A stretch of DNA of 25,507 nt, from assembly GCA_027603945.1 (NCBI GenBank), contig JADIIU010000166.1, forward strand, positions 1 to 25,507, written 5' to 3'. The notes beneath the pieces were generated by a model, which saw only the letters and a program-made list of their open reading frames with translations, did no database searches and had not been told where the DNA came from. The stretch comes from Terramyces sp. JEL0728 (lineage: Eukaryota > Chytridiomycota > Chytridiomycetes > Rhizophydiales > Terramycetaceae). This document shows positions 20,701-25,507 of this stretch, one piece after another. Each line of letters opens with the position of its first letter. Within the stretch, counting starts at the first letter, position 1. Made by a program: the position numbers and the translations under genes.

Positions 20701-22376
20701 TGTAGGCAATTTGAACCCCGTCTTTGCCAGATTGCTGTTGCAGCATTTCCTGCATCGACTGTATCTCGTGTGCTCTTTCCTTTTCGTGAATTGCTTCAAC
20801 TTCTAAACGTAATTTAAGATCCCGACTTTCTTGTATTACTTGCTTCTCCCGTAATTCGGCATCTGCCAATCGCAACTCTAAATCTTGCTGATAAATCTGT
20901 GATCTTTTTTCATTTTCAAGCAATGAATTGCATTTAATTTGCATTTCGTCCAATGTTTTCACAAGAGAATCATATTTTTGCTGTAGACTTTTGTCATCAA
21001 ATTGGGTTTCACTATCTAGTACATTTGAATCTGCATTAAGAGATTTTGCTTCAATCTCCCTGATTACTGGAGACTCTGAATTAACTTGGTCAGCGTTTGA
21101 TGTGACAGACCTTGCGCGTTCAATGATTAGACTATCATGTGAGGTATCGACAAAAGTTGTAAATTCCTGTGGAATATTTGCATTTGGTATAACAGGATGA
21201 TTTAAGGGAATTTCTGTAGATCCAGAATTCCTACGCATAGGAACATCACCAGATACTGACGAGACATCTCCTAAACTAATGCTTGACCTCTTCTTGATTG
21301 GACTGGGTAATTTTGAAGTGCTCTGGAACAAAGATGCTTTCTGCGATTGTTCATCAATACTAGGAACTTTGACGGATTCAATATTATGTAGCAAAAGACT
21401 TTTAGACGGCAGGACAGGACTTTTTGGATGGATATCGAAACTCGCTCTAACTTCATTTGGAACAATTAGTTTCATTGGGAGTTTCATTTTTGAAACTGCA
21501 GGACTCTCTTTCAAATATTCTACGGAATCTAAGTGACCATTTGAATTGGATTGCTTGGTTAAATATAATTACCATTTCTCCAGGAATTTCCGTTTGAAGA
21601 GTAATACCAGTCTTGCTTGTTGATTTCTTAAAGCTATTTTCTTTGGTGTGGTCTAACCTTTCTGTACTGCTTGAATTCTGGTTAGATAATCTTTCTGTTA
21701 ATTTAGATTCAGAGTCGGATTTGCGCAAGGGCAAGGCTCCTGTACTCAACCTTTTACTAGAGGGCTGTCTATTAAAATGTATTTACTTTTGGTATTGTAG
21801 TAGCTGGTGATAAAGGCTTAGACGCAGCACTTGGTGTCCTTGAACGTGTAAGATTTGGAGAACGTACAACTGGAGACTACATTAATTTAAATTACAGCGG
21901 CTGGTGAAGTCGCAGTTTTGCTTAATCTCCTGAGGTTACCTCCAGTTTCCGATAGCCTTGTAGACGACGTAGATTTAGCAGGTTTTGGAGCAATTGCAGA
22001 CGTTGGTAGCGATTTACTTGCAGGCGACTACGTTAAAAATGGATACATTCGCTGGTGAATTTGGTTTTGCACTTGTCGGTGGGGAGCGTACTGCTTTCTT
22101 TGGAGCAATTTGAATCTGCGATGGACGAACAAATATCCCATGTCCTGATTGGCATTCAAAGTATCGTGTATCCATAACACTGCCATCATTTTTCCCCGCA
22201 GGTTCGTCCAGCTCAATACCAATCCAATTTCCTGTGGCAAAATTGGTTGTTCCTTTAAATCTAACAGTCCCTGTTAATCCATTTGATAGAACAATTACAG
22301 TTTCTCCTTTTTCTACTTCCACTTCCCTACCCAGTGATAATCTTGAAGCAGGTCTCGAAGGTGGACGAGATGCCAT
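17735..22376 (-). CDS. DCTN1: Dynactin subunit 1, p150Glued
   Basis: Largest dynactin subunit; it links cytoplasmic dynein to microtubules and cargo. Exons (minus): 22376-22047, 22027-21896, 21876-21787, 21764-21573, 21553-20242, 20221-19973, 19952-19415, 19395-19324, 19301-18935, 18914-18561, 18540-18295, 18274-17735; 1473 residues; eleven introns of 19, 20 or 22 nt. The CAP-Gly domain (residues ~20-90) has GLTGTVRFKGTTNFATGNW, the GKNDGS groove motif at 61-66 and SGHGIFV. A basic Ser/Pro-rich region (~95-250) follows, then a long coiled coil (~435-790), a helical p150 dynactin domain (for example LDKPFFSKYGNSVTSF), a second coil near 1150-1250 and a C-terminal segment with LDLFHPSDPLTKRAQ. 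The first three exons are short Ser/Pro modules. The start lies only 39 bp from the stop of the upstream gene, so its promoter probably overlaps that gene's 3' end. Confidence 0.93.
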
Positions 22377-22415
22377 AACAAAAAAAGTTAAATTAGTGGA
22401 GACAGAATGAATATA

Positions 22416-23468
22416 TTACTTGTCGATGTTTTTTGGAAGATGCGACCTGAGATGATCTAGGAACAAAACAAATCCAACTGAATATTCTTTTTTCCCCAAA
22501 ATGTCGGTTTCAACAGGAGGAAACCCAATTCCAACTCCGTATAGGTTTGGCCCAATTTTACCACTCCCATCATATCTTAGTGGATAGTCATATCCCACTA
22601 CATTGATTGGACGCTGTTTGAATCCACAACAGTAAATAACGTGGGTGCAATTGCGAACCAACTCTTCAGATTCGTTTAAGGCAACTCTTGTGAGCTTTGG
22701 GTGCACAGCTTTAACAATATTGTTTTGAGCCCATTCAGCAGCAGCGCCTTTTAGACCAGAATACCAATTGACATAACCTTCAGGTCCGTTTTCTGCAAAC
22801 ACAATCTCGCTTGAGCTTTTGTAAACATTCAAAGTTTCAATCCCCGTGGTAGTCAAGTACTCTAATGCAAGTATTGCAGAATGGCTGGATCCAAAGACAG
22901 CAACCTTTGGCGCAGTACTTGCGTTCCCCAAGATACTATTTAAGGCGTCCTTATTCAAAGCGTCTTTTAAGGAAATCTCTACTTGATTAGGAGATATTTC
23001 AAAGGGAAACACCGGAACTACAGGAACACAACCTGTAGCCAACACAATGCCGCGCGAGAAAACAGTTGTCGAATTTGTCTTGATTAGCCATACGTCGTCC
23101 TGTCTCTTTACTTCAACTACAGTGTCTTGAATAGTGGCTACCTTTTCTTTGAACTGAGCTGTGATTGTTTGAAAATTCGAAATCACTTGCTCCATTAAAC
23201 AATATTTGTCTCCACCAAATTCCAATACATCAAACGGGTTTCTGAACTTTTCGTATTCGAACGCATGGCAAGCTGCAAAATACTTGTCGTTCAGCAGTGA
23301 AATGATTGTATTACCAGGTATTTTTGGATATTGGCTCAAGTCGCCAACTCCAAATTCAGGGTCTATCCAACAGACGTCACTGGCTTGATTCTCCAGCAAC
23401 ACGCCAATGGCGGTAATTCCTGCTGGCCCAGATCCGATAACTGTCCAGTTGCTGATTTTTCTTGTCAT
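22416..23468 (-). CDS. FAD-dependent pyridine nucleotide-disulfide-type oxidoreductase
   Basis: A 350-residue flavoprotein in one uninterrupted exon. Seen: an N-terminal FAD dinucleotide-binding fold with GSGPAG at residues 12-17, the conserved LATGC (143-147) that closes the first FAD segment, and a second Rossmann motif GSSHSA (193-198), probably for NAD(P)H. A late GIGFPP segment lies near the end. No CxxxxC redox pair follows the FAD motif, so it is not a thioredoxin or glutathione reductase. The architecture resembles bacterial FAD/NAD(P)-binding oxidoreductases and flavin monooxygenase relatives; the substrate cannot be read. It is the only gene over 1 kb here with no intron, suggesting transfer from a prokaryote or recent origin, but this is inference. 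No targeting signal is evident. Confidence 0.75.
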   Translation of the reverse strand: MTRKISNWTVIGSGPAGITAIGVLLENQASDVCWIDPEFGVGDLSQYPKIPGNTIISLLNDKYFAACHAFEYEKFRNPFDVLEFGGDKYCLMEQVISNFQTITAQFKEKVATIQDTVVEVKRQDDVWLIKTNSTTVFSRGIVLATGCVPVVPVFPFEISPNQVEISLKDALNKDALNSILGNASTAPKVAVFGSSHSAILALEYLTTTGIETLNVYKSSSEIVFAENGPEGYVNWYSGLKGAAAEWAQNNIVKAVHPKLTRVALNESEELVRNCTHVIYCCGFKQRPINVVGYDYPLRYDGSGKIGPNLYGVGIGFPPVETDILGKKEYSVGFVLFLDHLRSHLPKNIDK

Positions 23469-23599
23469 TGGACAAAGAAATCATGTGGAGTGTTCATCCC
23501 GATCTCTGATCATTTATTTTCCAAATATATACTATCCCTGCGGTTGTCGGGTAAAGAGCCAATCAAAATCTGATGATTATCCGATAAAGACATTGCGAT

Positions 23600-23605
23600 T
23601 TTATT
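23600..23605 (-). terminator. AATAAA containing the stop of methyltransferase 1
   Basis: The TAA stop (23603-23601) lies wholly inside the hexamer, read on the minus strand as CAATAAAAT. Confidence 0.55.
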
Positions 23606-24443
23606 GATTCTTGGCCAAGATCATGACAATTGGCCAGACAATTTCAAGGTTGGTATTCAAATCTTTCTGGCCCGTTTGGTCACATACCAGACTAATGAAT
23701 TTATCAACAGGATCTTTATCAGTAGGATGCTTTTCTTTCCAGGTCTTGTAAGCAGACCATGTCAATAAAAATCTACTGTCAAACCAAGTATACCCTTTCA
23801 GTTCTTCAATTGTCCAGTTTGACCGCATTAGCAATTCATTGGAATCCTTTGGATGGATCTTGTAATCAAAATCTTTGAATGGAGAATTCATGAAGTTGGG
23901 ATGTGTATATGCGTGTTCCAAGTATTCCTTGCCAGGTGCAAAGTAACCACCAAGAAATTTGTTTGAATAGTCAGCGTACGCCTTTGTTAATTGAGGGTAG
24001 TTTGGAAACTCCAAGTCTAGATATGCCCAGATCGCAAGTGTTCCTGTTGGTTTAAGAATCTTTTGGCACTCTTTGTAAAACAACGGCATGTTGAACCAAT
24101 GCGCTGCAGTGGAACACACAATCAAATCTACTGATTTCGGTTCGGTGATTTCCGATAGATTTTCGGCAGAAGCTACTTTATATGTAATATTCTCTTTTTT
24201 GAATGCTTCCTTGAGCATATTTTCACTGTAATCTGTAGCTACAACCTTTCTGAATGCAGCAGAGACATCAACTGCAGTTTGTCCAGTCCCGCATCCCACA
24301 TCTAGAGCAAGATCATACCCGGCATTTCCGTGCTTGTTGTGGAACTTGTACACAGTATCGTAGAGTTTTTTCGAGTAGGTCGGTCTGTAGCGCTTGTAAA
24401 GGTCAGAGTTGTATTCAGGCATTTTGCTGAAAAATCTTTTCAT
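23601..24443 (-). CDS. SAM-dependent methyltransferase, TMT1/CRG1-like (copy 1)
   Basis: Class I methyltransferase of the small-molecule type related to yeast Tmt1 (trans-aconitate methyltransferase) and Crg1. Exons 24443-23794 and 23772-23601 give 273 residues. Motif I is LALDVGCGTGQ (residues 46-55), with the acidic residue after the second strand in VVATDYSENML, and STAAHWFN and ILKPTGTLAIW further on. The family core TWSAYKTW follows the intron. The 21-nt intron (23773-23793) has no stop in frame, so the gene also reads as one 280-residue ORF. I call it an intron because copy 2 has a 20-nt intron at the identical place, and splicing gives KGFLLTWSAY, in register with the paralogue. The ATG at 24443 is used; one at 24422 (MPEYNSDLY) is equally possible. 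The stop is embedded in AATAAA. The true substrate is unknown. Confidence 0.85.
   Translation of the reverse strand: MKRFFSKMPEYNSDLYKRYRPTYSKKLYDTVYKFHNKHGNAGYDLALDVGCGTGQTAVDVSAAFRKVVATDYSENMLKEAFKKENITYKVASAENLSEITEPKSVDLIVCSTAAHWFNMPLFYKECQKILKPTGTLAIWAYLDLEFPNYPQLTKAYADYSNKFLGGYFAPGKEYLEHAYTHPNFMNSPFKDFDYKIHPKDSNELLMRSNWTIEELKGYTWFDSRFLLTWSAYKTWKEKHPTDKDPVDKFISLVCDQTGQKDLNTNLEIVWPIVMILAKNQ
23773..23793 (-). other. Stop-free 21-nt intron of methyltransferase copy 1
   Basis: GT...AG segment at the same codon position and phase as the 20-nt intron of copy 2 (24864-24883). The two share GTA at the start, TTGACA near the end and TAG. Retention would insert seven residues without a frameshift. 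Confidence 0.65.
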
Positions 24444-24688
24444 ATTAATGCAGAGTTGTTAGCCTCTATTTATATCTTGAGGATTCGGGGCAATATCAGG
24501 TGTACATGATTATAAAGAGAAAATATCCCCGCATTAATATGGGAGTCATCAAGTTGAGGAATCAGCTGAATAATGAACCCACCTCTCAGAAACGATTCAT
24601 ACCAGAATGAGAAGATTGCAGCCAAACTGAAAATATTAAGCAATGCCAGTCAAAAAAAGTATAATCAAACCAGATAAGAAACGATAGT
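24444..24688. promoter_or_regulatory. Intergenic region between the two methyltransferases
   Basis: 245 bp, presumably the promoter of copy 1. A TATA-like ATATAAATA on the minus strand (near 24462-24470) lies about 20-25 bp upstream of the 24443 ATG. Nothing else recognisable. Confidence 0.4.
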
Positions 24689-24693
24689 TTATT
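24688..24693 (-). terminator. AATAAA containing the stop of methyltransferase 2
   Basis: GAATAAAC on the minus strand; the TAA stop (24691-24689) is inside the hexamer. Confidence 0.55.
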
Positions 24694-25507
24694 CATTGTT
24701 TTTTGCAAGGATCATTGCAATTGGCCAGTAGATATCGACCGTGGAATTCATATCTGTTGTTCCTACTTGTTGGAATATCAATTCAATGAACTCGTCGATT
24801 GGATCTTTATCAGTAGGATGCTTTTCTTTCCACGTCTTGTAAGCAGACCATGTCGACAAATACCTATGTCAAGCAATAATTACCCTTTGACTTGTTCGAT
24901 AGTCCAGTTTACTTCCATAAGTTGAATATCAGTATCGTCTGGATAAATCGCGTGTTTGAAATCTTTAAATGGTGAGTTGATGAATTCAGGGTGAGTGTAG
25001 CCTTTTTCCAAGTATTCTCTGCCTGGTGCCCAGTAGTCATTCAAGAAAATATTGGTGTAATCATCATGGGCTTTAGTCAGTACAGGATATTTGGGAAATA
25101 CAAAGTTCTTGTAGCCCCAGATCGCAAGCGTTCCCGTTGGTTTAAGAATCTTTTGGCACTCCTTGTAAAACAACGGCATGTTGAACCAATGCGCTGCAGT
25201 GGAACACACAATCAAATCTACCGATTTCGGTTCAGTGATTTCCGATAGATTTTCGGCAGAAGCTACTTTATATGTAATATTCTCCTTTTTGAATGCTTCC
25301 TTGAGCATATTTTCACTGTAATCTGTAGCTACAACCTTTCTGAATGCAGCAGAGACATCAACTGCAGTTTGTCCAGTCCCGCATCCCACATCTAGAGCAA
25401 GATCATACCCGGCATTTCCGTGCTTGTTGTGGAACTTGTACACAATATCGTAGAGTTTTTTCGAGTAGGTCGGTCTGTAGCGCTTGTAAAGGTCAGAGTT
25501 GTATTCA
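24689..25507 (-). CDS. SAM-dependent methyltransferase, TMT1/CRG1-like (copy 2, 5' end cut off)
   Basis: Tandem paralogue of the preceding gene, running off the window edge at a codon equivalent to residue 10 of copy 1. Exons 25507-24884 and 24863-24689 with a 20-nt intron (24864-24883) that contains an in-frame stop, so splicing is required. The joined protein continues KGYLSTWSAYKTWK and ends with PIAMILAKNNE. The N-terminal ~130 residues are virtually identical to copy 1 (one substitution, Thr to Ile in YD(T/I)VYK), including the SAM-binding motif. The middle ~75 residues, which should shape the substrate pocket, differ widely (for example DYWAPGREYLEKGYTHPEF against GYFAPGKEYLEHAYTHPNF). 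The two enzymes may act on different substrates. Confidence 0.86.

Larger units (their letters stand above)
23710..25507. repeat. Tandem gene duplication, period about 1090 bp
   Basis: 24026-24417 matches 25116-25507 with 7 differences in 392 bases by my count, six of them synonymous. 23711-23763 matches 24802-24854 with one difference. The stretch between these tracts is clearly diverged. Confidence 0.85.

Noticed and set aside
930..25507. Alternative genetic code or programmed frameshifting as the explanation for the broken genes
   Set aside because: All apparent stops in conserved genes fall inside the short GT...AG segments, whose removal also corrects the frame. No in-frame TAG or TGA remains in exons.
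930..25507. Nucleomorph or ciliate origin, suggested by intron size
   Set aside because: Flagellar, dynactin and TRAPP genes are not expected in a nucleomorph, base composition is not extreme, and no Gln-coding TAA/TAG of the Paramecium type is seen. The protein set fits an opisthokont better.

Overview
The window is nuclear DNA of a compact, intron-rich eukaryote. It holds eleven protein genes, nearly all recognisable, packed with 27 to 280 bp between most neighbours. The protein set is opisthokont-like. Two genes, OFD1 (centriole/basal body) and SPAG1 (cytoplasmic preassembly of axonemal dynein), imply a cell with a motile flagellum. TMT1/CRG1-type methyltransferases and a fungus-like mitochondrial Hsp70 are also present. 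My best guess is a zoosporic, early-diverging fungus or relative (chytrid, blastoclad, Rozella/aphelid-like). This is inference; I cannot name the species.

Layout: 1-929 holds the possible tail of an upstream gene and small unassigned ORFs. Then come SMC2 (+, 930-4751), mitochondrial Hsp70 (+, 4962-6958), SPAG1 (-, 8301-7013), an MLRQ/B12D/NDUFA4-like subunit (-, 8635-8339), OFD1 (+, 8913-11739), an epsinR-type ENTH protein (-, 13368-11785), TRAPPC8/Trs85 (+, 13396-17690), dynactin p150Glued (-, 22376-17735), an intronless FAD oxidoreductase (-, 23468-22416), and two tandem SAM methyltransferases (-, 24443-23601 and 25507-24689, the second cut by the window edge).

The outstanding feature is the gene architecture. 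Read naively, most genes look shattered by frameshifts and stops. They become full-length conserved proteins once 55 ultra-short spliceosomal introns are removed: 19 nt x10, 20 nt x25, 21 nt x10, 22 nt x9, 25 nt x1. Each begins GT and ends AG, and most have a CTAAC/TTAAT-like branch site a few bases before the AG. One gene also has a 13-nt microexon. All eleven stop codons are TAA, and in five genes the stop lies partly or wholly inside an AATAAA polyadenylation hexamer. I assembled every gene by matching protein conservation across junctions by eye; no alignment or RNA data were available.

Functionally the genes form no pathway. They cover chromosome condensation (SMC2), mitochondria (Hsp70, MLRQ-like), the flagellum (OFD1, SPAG1), membrane and cytoskeletal traffic (epsinR and TRAPPC8 head to head, dynactin next door), and small-molecule metabolism (FAD oxidoreductase, methyltransferases). 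I saw no tRNA, rRNA, CRISPR array or transposon.
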